DNA from: an uncultured Ruminococcus sp.
Lineage (GTDB): Bacteria; Bacillota; Clostridia; Oscillospirales; Acutalibacteraceae
Length of the DNA stretch: 11,199 nucleotides
Assembly: GCA_902772795.1 (NCBI GenBank)
Contig: CACYBZ010000341.1
Location: forward strand, 1 to 11,199
Direction of reading: 5' to 3'
Under the pieces are notes generated by a model, which saw only the letters and a list, made by a program, of their open reading frames with translations, was not told where the DNA came from and did no database searches. The position numbers and the translations under genes are program-made. Positions 1 through 7,331 of this stretch are shown piece by piece. Each line of letters starts with the position of its first letter. Position 1 is the stretch's first letter.

Positions 1-69
1 GGATATTACCAACAAAATGACAATGGCGGATATTACCAACAAAATGACAATGGCGGATATTATCAACAG
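1..69. repeat. 27-bp in-frame tandem repeat, two exact copies and a partial third
   Basis: Bases 1-27 and 28-54 are identical. Bases 55-69 begin a third, slightly diverged copy. Each unit encodes GYYQQNDNG. The array runs into the left edge of the window, so the total copy number is unknown. An in-frame 27-bp unit with exact copies suggests recent expansion by slippage or recombination. Confidence 0.9.
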
Positions 70-441
70 TCTACAAGAGAAACAAAATTTTGTTCAAATT
101 GTGGACAAACTATTGACAAAAATGCTGTAATCTGTCCTAAATGCGGATGCCAAGTTTCACAAATGGCTAACCAAAATCCTATGCCTCAACAAATTATTAT
201 TAATAACTCTAACAATAATGTTGCTAATGCAGTTGCCACAGGCGGTGTTGGTGCTAATCCTAAAAATAAATGGGTTGCCTTTTTGCTTTGCTTTTTTCTT
301 GGTTTCTTGGGGGCACATAAATTTTATGAAGGAAAAGCTATAATGGGAGTTCTGTATCTGTTTACAGGTGGCTTATTTCTTATTGGTGTTATTGTAGATT
401 TGATTATCATACTTTGCCGTCCGAATCCCTATTACATATAG
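1..441 (+). CDS. Zinc-ribbon and TM2-domain membrane protein, 5' end cut off by window edge
   Basis: The reading frame is open from base 1, so the true start lies upstream; 146 residues are visible. Residues 1-23 are a low-complexity Gly/Tyr/Gln/Asn tract built from repeats of GYYQQNDNG. Residues 30-52 form a zinc ribbon with two CxxC pairs (C31/C34 and C45/C48). After an Asn-rich linker (about 55-87) comes a TM2 domain: a hydrophobic helix at about 91-104, the motif GAHKFYEGK, then a second hydrophobic segment at about 115-138 containing the GG...G..VD pattern and ending RPNPYYI. TM2 proteins are small two-helix membrane proteins whose bacterial roles are mostly unknown, so I assign no function. 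The internal ATG at 163 would drop the zinc ribbon and is probably not the start. The gene is convergent with mnmA and is followed by a terminator. Confidence 0.85.
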   Translation, partial: GYYQQNDNGGYYQQNDNGGYYQQSTRETKFCSNCGQTIDKNAVICPKCGCQVSQMANQNPMPQQIIINNSNNNVANAVATGGVGANPKNKWVAFLLCFFLGFLGAHKFYEGKAIMGVLYLFTGGLFLIGVIVDLIIILCRPNPYYI

Positions 442-452
442 TTGTTACTATT

Positions 453-485
453 TTCCCTTGTGTTGTTTTTCACAAGGGAATTTTT
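453..485 (+). terminator. Rho-independent terminator of the TM2 gene
   Basis: A perfect 10-bp stem, TTCCCTTGTG (453-462) with CACAAGGGAA (471-480), encloses an 8-nt loop and is followed by TTTTT (481-485). It starts 11 bases after the TM2 stop codon. The U-run is on the + side only. Read on the - strand it lies just after the mnmA stop but is followed by AATAG, so it is a weaker terminator for mnmA. Confidence 0.9.
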
Positions 486-490
486 CTGTC

Positions 491-1567
491 CTATTGAATT
501 GTTCCTCCACCTACGACATATTCGCTGTCATAAAACACGACTGCCTGTCCTTTGGTAATGGCTCTTTGCTTTTCGTCAAAGATAACTGTCACCGTATCTT
601 CATCAGTAATATGTATGGTTGCTTCTGCTTCTTTCTGACTGTACCGTGTTTTTGCCGTTACTCTCATACCGTCATACGGTTTTTCTACCGCTATCCAGTT
701 CAAATCCGTTGCCGTAAGCCTGTCACTGAACAAATCGCTGTTTTCTCCCAGTCTGACAACATTGTCATACGGATTCTTGTCCAGCACAAATATCGGGTGG
801 GCATAGCTGATTCCCAGACCTTTCCGCTGTCCGATGGTATAGTGAATAATTCCTTTATGTCTGCCCAGAATTGTGCCGTCCTTGTAGACAAAATTGCCTT
901 CTTCCGATTTGATGCCCATCTGTTTTTCCAGAAATCCCGCATAATCGCCGTCTTTGATAAAGCAGATATCCTGACTGTCAGGTTTTCGGGCATTGATAAG
1001 ATGATTTTCCTGTGCTAGCTGTCTTGACTGTTCTTTTGTCATACCACCCAGCGGAAACAGCGTATGTTTCAGCATTTCCTGTGTGAGTACATACAGCACA
1101 TAAGTCTGGTCTTTGGTGCGGTCGGCGGATTTCTTGAGTAAAATTCTGCCGTTGCTGTCTGCTTCTCTTTGCACATAATGTCCTGTGGCGATATAGTCAT
1201 AACCAAGCAGTTTTGCTCTGTCCAGCATTTTGGCAAATTTGATATATCTGTTGCAGTCAATGCAAGGATTGGGTGTTTCACCTTTCTGATAACTTTGTGC
1301 AAATTTTATGATGACTTTTTCTCTGAACTCGTCACCGAAATTGAATACATAATGACGGATACCCAGCTTGTAACATACACTTCTTGCGTCCTCCACGTCT
1401 TCCAGAGAACAGCAGGTTCGTGCACGGTCATGGATTCCGATGTCTTCATTGTCGAAAAGCCGTAAAGTTGCCCCGTCCGTATCATAGCCCTGATTCAGCA
1501 ACAGCAACGCCGATACCGAACTGTCTACCCCTCCGCTCATTCCGACAAGTACTTTTTCTTTCATCAT
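491..1567 (-). CDS. mnmA: tRNA-specific 2-thiouridylase MnmA
   Basis: This enzyme thiolates uridine 34 in the anticodon wobble position of Lys, Glu and Gln tRNAs, using ATP to activate the base and a persulfide relayed from a cysteine desulfurase. The 358-residue product is full length for the family. It has the PP-loop ATP site GMSGGVDSS (residues 9-17), the first catalytic cysteine in NPCIDCNRYIKF (C102), ATGHY at about 127-131, and the second catalytic cysteine in SQDICF (C202). The C-terminal part contains YTIGQRKGLG and is followed by the usual beta-barrel region. Start choice: AGGAG (1573-1577) stands 5 nt before the ATG at 1567 and 8 nt before the adjacent ATG at 1564; either may be used. 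An ATG at 1603 would overlap the upstream stop codon and lacks a site. It lies 25 bp downstream of the peptidase gene, probably in the same transcript. Confidence 0.93.
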   Translation of the reverse strand: MMKEKVLVGMSGGVDSSVSALLLLNQGYDTDGATLRLFDNEDIGIHDRARTCCSLEDVEDARSVCYKLGIRHYVFNFGDEFREKVIIKFAQSYQKGETPNPCIDCNRYIKFAKMLDRAKLLGYDYIATGHYVQREADSNGRILLKKSADRTKDQTYVLYVLTQEMLKHTLFPLGGMTKEQSRQLAQENHLINARKPDSQDICFIKDGDYAGFLEKQMGIKSEEGNFVYKDGTILGRHKGIIHYTIGQRKGLGISYAHPIFVLDKNPYDNVVRLGENSDLFSDRLTATDLNWIAVEKPYDGMRVTAKTRYSQKEAEATIHITDEDTVTVIFDEKQRAITKGQAVVFYDSEYVVGGGTIQ

Positions 1568-1592
1568 TATCACTCCTGCATTTTCTGAAAAA

Positions 1593-3494
1593 TTACCATA
1601 CACTTATTCTTTCGTTTTTGGGAACATACATACCGTCACCCTCTTTTATATCAAATGTACGGTAAAATTCTTCTATTTGCTGTAACGGAACATTGACTCT
1701 GTACTTTGACAGAGAGTGCGTATCACGTTCTATTCTGTTGGTCATGATTTCCTCTGTATATTTTTCTCTGTACAGCGTTGCATAATCGATGAAAAATTGC
1801 CGATAGTCTGCATTTTCCATACTATTCAATATTTCAACACAACATTGTATACCTGTCAAATCTGCGATATCTTCTCCTTTGGTCTGCATCGCATTAAGCT
1901 TTATTCCGTCTTTTTCGCCCTGTTGACTGACAAAATTTTTCAGTTTCGTGACGTTTTCAATATATAATTTTCTGTCTTCCACATTCCACCAACTGGTATA
2001 ATAGCCGTTTTCATCATATTCACTGCCGTTGATATCCAGTGTGTGAGATACTTCATGTGCTACAATGACACCCAGTCCGCTCAGATTTTCTTCAAAAGAA
2101 TTGTTTCTGTCGTATACAGGGGATTGCAGAATACCTGCATTGATAATAATACAATTATTGCCAAAATTGTTATAGGCGTTGATTTCCATTGTATCAAATA
2201 CCAGTTTATCCCGGGAATATTCGGATTTCAACAGTCTGTTTTGTTCAAGGGCTTTTTGCCTCAGACAATTTTCACAGTTTTCAATATAGGAATTTTCATT
2301 GCTTATTTTTGCATTACTGTAATCTGTCAGCGTCTGTGAATAAGCTACGACCACCATTAACTGTTCAAGTTTGTTTTTAGCTTTCTTTTTGGTTTTGTCA
2401 GATAAATAGGTCAGTCTGTCTATTTTAGAACGATAGACTGCCTTGATTTTTTCTGCCATATCGGTGACGTTTCGGACATCTTCTTCTGTAATATTTTGTT
2501 TCAGATATCCTTTGGTAAGAACATCGTTCATATAATACCGGGCTATATTACAGAAATTGTCTGTTGCGTTTTCGGAAACTCCACGGGTATTTCTGATGAT
2601 TCTGCTCAGAACCGTAACTGTCAGATAGGCTTTCAGATTTTCCGTATTTTCTTCTGTGAACAGCTTTTCGTTAAGCAAATCCATGTACTTGTCATTACAC
2701 CGTATCTTACAGTCATCGGAGTCATAACCTGTATTTTTGAGTATTTTTTCAATGTCTATGTTAAAAATAAAATTTCCGCCTGAGTAAAGTGTCTGTTTGG
2801 TAAGCATCTGACTTTCGGCAAAACATTGTGCGACTTTTGATTCCAAATCAACGGCTTTTTCAATCATCGCAGAAAGTTCCTCTTTACTGTAAATATCACA
2901 TTCCGAAAGCAAATTTTCAAGTTTTTGGGAATAGACTTTCTTCATTTCTTCGTTGTACAACTGCGGATTTTTGGTCAGGTTTCTTCCGGATATAGATACG
3001 GCATTGAGTTCAAGTACATAAGAATTCTTTCCGTTGGCTATTTCAAAATCCAAAAGTCCGTTATACAGTAACAGTTTTTCGTCACTGTACAGATTCTCCA
3101 TATCTTTCAACGTTTTCGCCTGATTGATTTTATCGGTATAGCTTCTGAGAACAGCATTATTTTCATCAGACTGATTTGTCAGAAACTGTTTGTACAGAAG
3201 CAACAGTTTTTGTTCCTCCTGCGATAAATCCTTTTCTGACGATAATGTTTCAAAATAGTTCTGGTAAAATTCCGTTATTTTGTTCTCGCCGTCAGCATAA
3301 CACACATCGGGATTTTCAGCGGAAACATTTACCGAATCCAACCATTCTTTATTTACGGCAGTATAAAAATCATCTTTCAGAGCAACAGATACTTCTGACG
3401 TTGATGAACTGTTGTCTGTCGGTTCGGGTGTACACGATGTCAGCGTAACCGCTACTGTCAGAACGGCAACAATCACAGCAAAAATTTTTTTCAT
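1593..3494 (-). CDS. pepO: M13-family (neprilysin/PepO-like) zinc metallopeptidase, predicted lipoprotein
   Basis: This 633-residue protein has the full M13 architecture. A short basic N-terminus and hydrophobic core end in the lipobox LTSC (C21), so it should be lipid-anchored on the outer face of the membrane. DDFYTAVNKEWL (41-52) is the family's N-terminal signature. The catalytic half carries INAYNNF (438-444), NAGILQSP (452-459), zinc motif HEVSH (H480, E481, H484), third ligand and partner in GEDIADL (E541, D545), and DTHSLSKYRVN (591-601). The C-terminus ends in DIKEGDGMYVP and ISVW. All catalytic residues are present. M13 enzymes cleave oligopeptides of limited size; the real substrate is unknown. 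RBS GAGGT lies 7 nt before the ATG. It sits 33 bp after the LRR gene and 25 bp before mnmA, with no terminator visible between. The symbol pepO is by family resemblance only. Confidence 0.93.
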   Translation of the reverse strand: MKKIFAVIVAVLTVAVTLTSCTPEPTDNSSSTSEVSVALKDDFYTAVNKEWLDSVNVSAENPDVCYADGENKITEFYQNYFETLSSEKDLSQEEQKLLLLYKQFLTNQSDENNAVLRSYTDKINQAKTLKDMENLYSDEKLLLYNGLLDFEIANGKNSYVLELNAVSISGRNLTKNPQLYNEEMKKVYSQKLENLLSECDIYSKEELSAMIEKAVDLESKVAQCFAESQMLTKQTLYSGGNFIFNIDIEKILKNTGYDSDDCKIRCNDKYMDLLNEKLFTEENTENLKAYLTVTVLSRIIRNTRGVSENATDNFCNIARYYMNDVLTKGYLKQNITEEDVRNVTDMAEKIKAVYRSKIDRLTYLSDKTKKKAKNKLEQLMVVVAYSQTLTDYSNAKISNENSYIENCENCLRQKALEQNRLLKSEYSRDKLVFDTMEINAYNNFGNNCIIINAGILQSPVYDRNNSFEENLSGLGVIVAHEVSHTLDINGSEYDENGYYTSWWNVEDRKLYIENVTKLKNFVSQQGEKDGIKLNAMQTKGEDIADLTGIQCCVEILNSMENADYRQFFIDYATLYREKYTEEIMTNRIERDTHSLSKYRVNVPLQQIEEFYRTFDIKEGDGMYVPKNERISVW

Positions 3495-3527
3495 ATATCT
3501 TACCTCTATTACTTGATTTGAACAACA

Positions 3528-4340
3528 TTATCTGACTTTACAGGAAATATCGTGTTTCTGGGCATAAGTTTCGGCATATGAGCCCTTTGAACAGTGAATC
3601 TCCAGATTGGGACAGTCTTTAAAAGCATTATCTTCAATCAGTGCTACACTGTCAGGTATAGAAACACTTTCTAAATTGGTACAATAGCCGAAAGCCTCTG
3701 TTCCGATAGAGGTAACACCGTCAGGTATATCGACGCTTTTCAGATTGAAACAGCCATCAAAAGCACATTTTCCGATAGAGGTAACACCTTTTGGTATGTC
3801 GATACTTTTTAATCTTTGGCAATCGTAAAAAGTGTAGTCGCTGACAGCGGTAACACCGTCGGGAATAGAAAAGGACGTTATGTGATGACAATACTGAAAA
3901 GCACCTTTTCCGATATACTTCACACCGCTGTCAGGGAGAGTGATATTCTGCATTGTACAGTGTGCAAAAGCATAGTCGCCGATAGAAATAAGACTGGTGC
4001 AGTTGTGTATAAAAACAATATCAAAATAACATTGATAGAAAGCCTTTGCGTCTATACCGGTTATGCCGTCCTGAATGTAGATTGTTCCTATGTTTTCTTC
4101 TTTGAGGTGATTACTCTCCATAAATGTTGTTGGTATATCTGCATTGCCTGTTACTTCCAGTGTTAAATTGGCTGTTTCGTTGGATAAAGTGTAGGTTATT
4201 TCCGTTTGTGTGGGTTGTGTTTCCTGTTGTGGAAAAACAGAAGCAGAATTGGTTGTGTCAGTTGCCGTACACCTTGTCATACTTCCGAAAACCGTCAGAG
4301 TACTTGCCAGAAACATCAGAATGATTATCTTTTTCAGCAT
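3528..4340 (-). CDS. BspA-like leucine-rich-repeat (LRR_5) exported protein
   Basis: The 270-residue protein starts with a clear signal sequence: MLKK, then a hydrophobic run to about residue 19. The nearby cysteine (C24) is preceded by MTR, which does not fit a lipobox, so I predict secretion rather than lipid anchoring. A Thr/Gln/Ser-rich linker (about 25-48) and a strand-rich stretch (49-85) follow. From about 86 to 245 come roughly 23-residue repeats of the pattern SIxIPxGVTSIGxxAFxxCxxL, typical of LRR_5/BspA proteins. No anchor (LPXTG, SLH, C-terminal helix) is visible. Such proteins act in binding to host or matrix partners in some bacteria; here the partner is unknown. RBS AGGAGG is 5 nt before the ATG, and a good promoter lies at 4374-4403. 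It is the first gene of a likely LRR-peptidase-mnmA transcript. No catalytic domain is seen. Confidence 0.87.
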   Translation of the reverse strand: MLKKIIILMFLASTLTVFGSMTRCTATDTTNSASVFPQQETQPTQTEITYTLSNETANLTLEVTGNADIPTTFMESNHLKEENIGTIYIQDGITGIDAKAFYQCYFDIVFIHNCTSLISIGDYAFAHCTMQNITLPDSGVKYIGKGAFQYCHHITSFSIPDGVTAVSDYTFYDCQRLKSIDIPKGVTSIGKCAFDGCFNLKSVDIPDGVTSIGTEAFGYCTNLESVSIPDSVALIEDNAFKDCPNLEIHCSKGSYAETYAQKHDISCKVR

Positions 4341-4353
4341 TTTTTCCTCCTAT

Positions 4354-4372
4354 ACCGATAATCCTTATCAGT
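4354..4372 (-). promoter_or_regulatory. Dyad at the transcription start of the LRR gene (possible operator or leader hairpin)
   Basis: On the - strand ACTGATAA, GGA, TTATCGGT form an 8-bp dyad (one G-T pair in RNA) with a 3-nt centre. It begins one base after the -10 box and covers the expected +1 near 4367. As only part would be transcribed from that +1, a protein-binding site is more likely than an RNA hairpin. The function is inferred. Confidence 0.45.
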
Positions 4373-4373
4373 G

Positions 4374-4403
4374 ATTATAGCACAGAAAAAGGAACATTGT
4401 CCA
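4374..4403 (-). promoter_or_regulatory. Sigma-A-type promoter of the LRR-peptidase-mnmA group
   Basis: On the - strand the -35 box is TGGACA (4398-4403, one mismatch to TTGACA), the spacer is 18 bp, and the -10 box is a perfect TATAAT (4374-4379) preceded by TGC, an extended -10. The predicted start near 4367 gives a leader of about 27 nt carrying AGGAGG. No comparable promoter is visible in the 33-bp and 25-bp gaps downstream, so it probably also drives the peptidase and mnmA. Confidence 0.8.
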
Positions 4404-4523
4404 TAGATAATAACCACCGTCAGTAATACTTTTGCAGACCTGTTTTATTTATCAAGGTTAAAAAAATGTATTTTTCTTTTTTTATTTCATTTTGTAACAG
4501 TATCCTGTTATCTGCGAAAACAA

Positions 4524-5384
4524 CTATACAAAAATATTACCCGCAATTCCGTTTTCCAAATCGTCAATAGAGTAGATATGTTCCATTACATCGAATGTTT
4601 CTTCAAGATTATTTCTGGCACTTTTCCAGCCCTGACCATCTGTAAACCATACAAAGGTAAATCCGTTGATACTTTCCGCTTCCTGTGCAAGTTGTTTGTA
4701 ACTTCTGGCAGTTTCGTTTAATTTTGACCCTCCGCCTGCATAGAAATTCGTTTCAACAGCGTAAATCATGTGTTCCGTACAGACAACAAAATCAAAACGC
4801 TTTTCCGTTTTATTATTGTTGGAAATCGAAGAAAGATTCAGTCCCCATTTGTCTGTAATTTCGTGTATGTACATTTCTTTGAAATAATTTTTGTTTTTGA
4901 TAAAACCTGCTTTCTGAATATAGCTTTCCACAAGGTTTTCCATCAAATGACCGCCACGGTTTTTTCGTGCGTTGGAATCCAGTCCCGTTTCGATACCCGT
5001 AGCGTAGTCTACAAGATTACTGATAATATGATGAGAAAGTAAATCGAATAATCCTGTTTTCCGCATGAAAACTTTATATTGTTCCAAGGGATAATTGGCA
5101 TTGCCAAAATGATAACAATATACTCCCTCTGTATCTGTTGCGTAAATTTCCTTTGTCCGTATCGCAAGCAGTAAAGGAATACATTTCAGCGTTTCGGGGT
5201 ACTTCTTTATGACGGCTTCAAAATCAGACTCTATATTTTGGGAACCGATAAGGCTATTGAGAATATTCAGTTCTACTTTTACCGATTCAATATTTTTGTA
5301 TATTTTTTCAAAATCCGTATAATAGCCATAATCCGCAATACTTCTGCGGAATTTTGAAAGCCATACTGAAAAATTTCGTTCCAT
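4524..5384 (-). CDS. DpnII-family type II restriction endonuclease (predicted GATC)
   Basis: The 286-residue protein resembles the DpnII endonuclease family, which cuts unmethylated GATC. Recognisable blocks are GLDSNARKNRGGHLMENLVE (134-153), RFDFVV (196-201), YAVETNFYAGGGSKLNETA (208-226) with RSYKQLA just after it, and FVWFTDGQGW (244-253). D198 and E211 in FDF and ETN are likely PD-(D/E)XK metal ligands, with Asn in the usual Lys position; that assignment is mine. Length matches the family, and no frameshift is seen. Start choice: GGAG (5393-5396) is 8 nt before the ATG at 5384; a GTG at 5393 shares a base with that site and cannot be used with it. The gene begins 16 bp after the methylase stop, so the protective enzyme is transcribed first. 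GATC is nearly absent from the window, which supports the specificity. No clear terminator follows. Confidence 0.9.
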   Translation of the reverse strand: MERNFSVWLSKFRRSIADYGYYTDFEKIYKNIESVKVELNILNSLIGSQNIESDFEAVIKKYPETLKCIPLLLAIRTKEIYATDTEGVYCYHFGNANYPLEQYKVFMRKTGLFDLLSHHIISNLVDYATGIETGLDSNARKNRGGHLMENLVESYIQKAGFIKNKNYFKEMYIHEITDKWGLNLSSISNNNKTEKRFDFVVCTEHMIYAVETNFYAGGGSKLNETARSYKQLAQEAESINGFTFVWFTDGQGWKSARNNLEETFDVMEHIYSIDDLENGIAGNIFV

Positions 5385-5400
5385 GATAACCACTCCATTA

Positions 5401-6282
5401 TTAATTGCTGATTAAAAGTTCCTGAATGATACCTCTGTTATTCCCACGACTGTTAATCATTCGTTTGGCTGAAACACGTTCAATCTGATAGTTCTGATAT
5501 AAAACATCAAAGAAATCATCGTTTTCATCAGTATTTTTAGGATCGGAATTACTGATTAAGACAGTCGCCTGTTTTTTGCAAATGCTGTCGACAAATTTTC
5601 CGAGCAATACCTGTTCGTCATCATCAAATCCGTTCTCCGTGTAAGAAGTAAAAGAGGCTGTTCTGGTGAGCGGTCGGTAAGGCGGATCTATATAGACAAA
5701 AGTACGGCTGTCTATAAAATCATAACAGGCTCTGTAATCACCGCATTGTATGGTAACATTCTGTAACAGCCGGCTTACCTTACGAAGATTTTCACCATCG
5801 CATATAACGGGCTTTTTGTAAGAACCCATAGGTACATTGAAAACCCCTTTACGGTTGACACGGTACAGACCGTTAAAACACGTTTTATTCAAAAAAATAA
5901 ATAATGTTGCCTGTTCCAGTTTGTTTTTCTCATCAGCATTGTTTTTAAGACTGTTAAAACGGTCACGCTTTTCTGAAAAAATCTTCTTTCTGTGTGGTGT
6001 ATCCGCCTGTAAGAACAGATGCTGATATTGTTCCAGCTGTTCAATTAATTCTTCCACATGACACTGTATCTGCTGATAGGTGTTTATCAATTCAGTATTG
6101 ATATCGTTTATCAACACTTCCTCACAATGAAAGTGCTCCAGAATATCAAATAATACAGCCCCTCCTCCAACAAAGGGTTCACAGTATTTTTGTATGTTAG
6201 CGGGATATTTATCCCTGATTATGTCCAAAAGCTGACTTTTTCCGCCTGCCCACTTTACAAAAGGTCGGGCTTCCTTAATCAT
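5401..6282 (-). CDS. D12-class adenine-N6 DNA methyltransferase (Dam/DpnM type, predicted GATC)
   Basis: The 293-residue protein should transfer a methyl group from S-adenosylmethionine to the N6 of adenine in GATC, protecting host DNA from the adjacent endonuclease. Motifs come in the alpha-class order: PFVKWAGGK (7-15, motif X), EPFVGGGAVLF (35-45, motif I, cofactor binding), a central target-recognition region including LNKTCFNGLYRVNRKGVFN (131-149) and VPMGSYK, then catalytic DPPY (199-202, motif IV), SFTSYTENGF (210-219) and ISNSDP (243-248). Length is normal for Dam/DpnM. RBS AAGGTG lies 5 nt before the ATG. It starts 121 bp after argF, beyond the arg terminator. Two of only three GATC sites in the window fall in this gene, at 5685-5688 (GAT-CCG of DPPY) and 5541-5544 (GAT-CCT of NSDP). 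It is closer to DpnM than to a solitary Dam because of its endonuclease partner. Confidence 0.95.
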   Translation of the reverse strand: MIKEARPFVKWAGGKSQLLDIIRDKYPANIQKYCEPFVGGGAVLFDILEHFHCEEVLINDINTELINTYQQIQCHVEELIEQLEQYQHLFLQADTPHRKKIFSEKRDRFNSLKNNADEKNKLEQATLFIFLNKTCFNGLYRVNRKGVFNVPMGSYKKPVICDGENLRKVSRLLQNVTIQCGDYRACYDFIDSRTFVYIDPPYRPLTRTASFTSYTENGFDDDEQVLLGKFVDSICKKQATVLISNSDPKNTDENDDFFDVLYQNYQIERVSAKRMINSRGNNRGIIQELLISN

Positions 6283-6340
6283 ATAATCACCTTAAATATC
6301 AATTCTGTCATAATCGTCAAAAAGACGTTTGTTTTTTGGG

Positions 6341-6381
6341 TAATAAAAGTCTATGGGAACACAAAAAATGTACTCCCATAG
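6341..6381 (-). terminator. Probable terminator of the arg operon
   Basis: An 8-bp perfect stem, CTATGGGA (6351-6358) with TCCCATAG (6374-6381), has a 15-nt loop. On the - strand it is followed by ACTTTTATTA (6350-6341), a moderate U-rich tail. It begins 22 nt after the argF stop. On the + strand the stem is followed by A residues, so it works only for argF. Read-through into the methylase gene is possible because the tail is imperfect. Confidence 0.65.
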
Positions 6382-6403
6382 TAAAAAAATCATTCCGTAT
6401 CCG

Positions 6404-7312
6404 TCAGTCTTTCATCATTGTCACAAGAACAGCTTTCTGTGCATGTAATCTGTTTTCTGCTTCGTCAAAAATCTCGTTGGCGTGTGCTTCCAGAACTTCC
6501 GCTGTAATTTCTTCGCCACGGTGTGCAGGCAGACAATGCAATACCATACAGTCCTTATTGGTATAGCTCATCAGTTCGCTGTCAACACAGAAACCCTTGA
6601 ACGCTTTTGCCCTGTCTTTGGCTTCCTGTTCCTGACCCATTGATGCCCATACATCGGTATAGACAACATCGGCATTCTGTACCGCTTCTTTCGGAGAATG
6701 ATATAAACCGAATTTATCCCCATAGGCTTTGGCAAATTCAAGAATTTCTTTCGGCGGTTCGTAACCTTCAGGACAAGCGATAGTCACACTCATTCCTGTT
6801 TTCAGTCCGCCGACAATGAGAGAGTTTGCCATATTGTTGCCGTCACCGACAAAACACATTTTCAGTCCCTCAAGTGTACCTTTGTATTCTCTTATCGTCA
6901 TCAGGTCTGCCATTACCTGACAAGGGTGACAAAAATCTGTCAGTCCGTTGATAATCGGTATTGTGCCGTGTTCTGCGAGTGCTTCCACTTCTGCCTGTTC
7001 AAAGGTTCTTATCATGATACCATCAATAAAACGGGAAAGTACTCTTGCCGTATCTTCTACGGGTTCACCTCTGCCAATCTGCATATCGTTCGCCGACAGA
7101 AACAGCGGATATCCGCCCAGCTGATACATTCCCACTTCAAATGATACTCTCGTTCTTGTGGAGGCTTTCTGGAATATCATGCCCAGTGTTTTTCCTGCCA
7201 GTAACTTATGTTCAATTCCGTGTTTCTGTTCATATTTGAGCTGGTCAGCAAGATTCAGCATTTCGATAATTTCTTTTCCGCTGTAATCCAGCAGTTTCAA
7301 AAAATGTTTCAT
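6404..7312 (-). CDS. argF: Ornithine carbamoyltransferase
   Basis: This enzyme joins carbamoyl phosphate to ornithine to give citrulline, the sixth step of arginine synthesis, in the cytoplasm. The 302-residue product is full length. Diagnostic motifs are STRTRVSFE (51-59, carbamoyl phosphate binding), HPCQ (129-132), DVWASMGQE (220-228) and HCLPAHRGEE (259-268, ornithine site with the reactive Cys). Start choice: ATG at 7312 gives MKHFLKLLDYS, matching the family. A TTG at 7318 lies 5 nt after AAGGAG, and the ATG lies 11 nt after it, so TTG initiation (two extra residues) cannot be excluded. The gene starts 19 bp after argD stops and is the last of the arg operon. No arcA or arcC is present, so the context favours the biosynthetic rather than the catabolic enzyme. 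Confidence 0.96.
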   Translation of the reverse strand: MKHFLKLLDYSGKEIIEMLNLADQLKYEQKHGIEHKLLAGKTLGMIFQKASTRTRVSFEVGMYQLGGYPLFLSANDMQIGRGEPVEDTARVLSRFIDGIMIRTFEQAEVEALAEHGTIPIINGLTDFCHPCQVMADLMTIREYKGTLEGLKMCFVGDGNNMANSLIVGGLKTGMSVTIACPEGYEPPKEILEFAKAYGDKFGLYHSPKEAVQNADVVYTDVWASMGQEQEAKDRAKAFKGFCVDSELMSYTNKDCMVLHCLPAHRGEEITAEVLEAHANEIFDEAENRLHAQKAVLVTMMKD

Positions 7313-7331
7313 GTACAACGTATCTCCTTAA

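Noticed and set aside
458..1018. Open frame of 186 codons on the + strand
   Set aside because: It lies wholly opposite mnmA, whose catalytic motifs are intact, and its translation is Cys/Phe-rich with no recognisable domain. It is a shadow frame.
1568..1603. Upstream ATG of mnmA at 1603, adding 12 residues
   Set aside because: It overlaps the stop codon of the peptidase gene, has no ribosome site, and the extra residues are not part of the family's normal start, whereas AGGAG precedes the ATG pair at 1567/1564.
4441..4523. Terminator for the restriction operon: 6-bp stem TAACAG-TATC-CTGTTA (4495-4510) and A/T runs at 4460-4487
   Set aside because: The stem is short and on the - strand is followed by A-rich sequence, not U. 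The A/T runs can pair but have no G-C in the stem. The stretch is A+T-rich intergenic DNA with no terminator I would call.
5385..5393. GTG start for the endonuclease adding three residues (MVI)
   Set aside because: The GTG shares its last base with the GGAG that serves as ribosome site for the ATG at 5384, so there is no spacing for initiation at GTG.
6293..6320. Possible promoter for the methylase gene: TTGACG, 16-bp spacer, TATTTA with TG before it (- strand)
   Set aside because: The -10 matches only three of six bases, and the predicted start would fall about 4 nt before the ATG, leaving the AAGGTG ribosome site out of the mRNA. Read-through from argF is an equally good source of expression.
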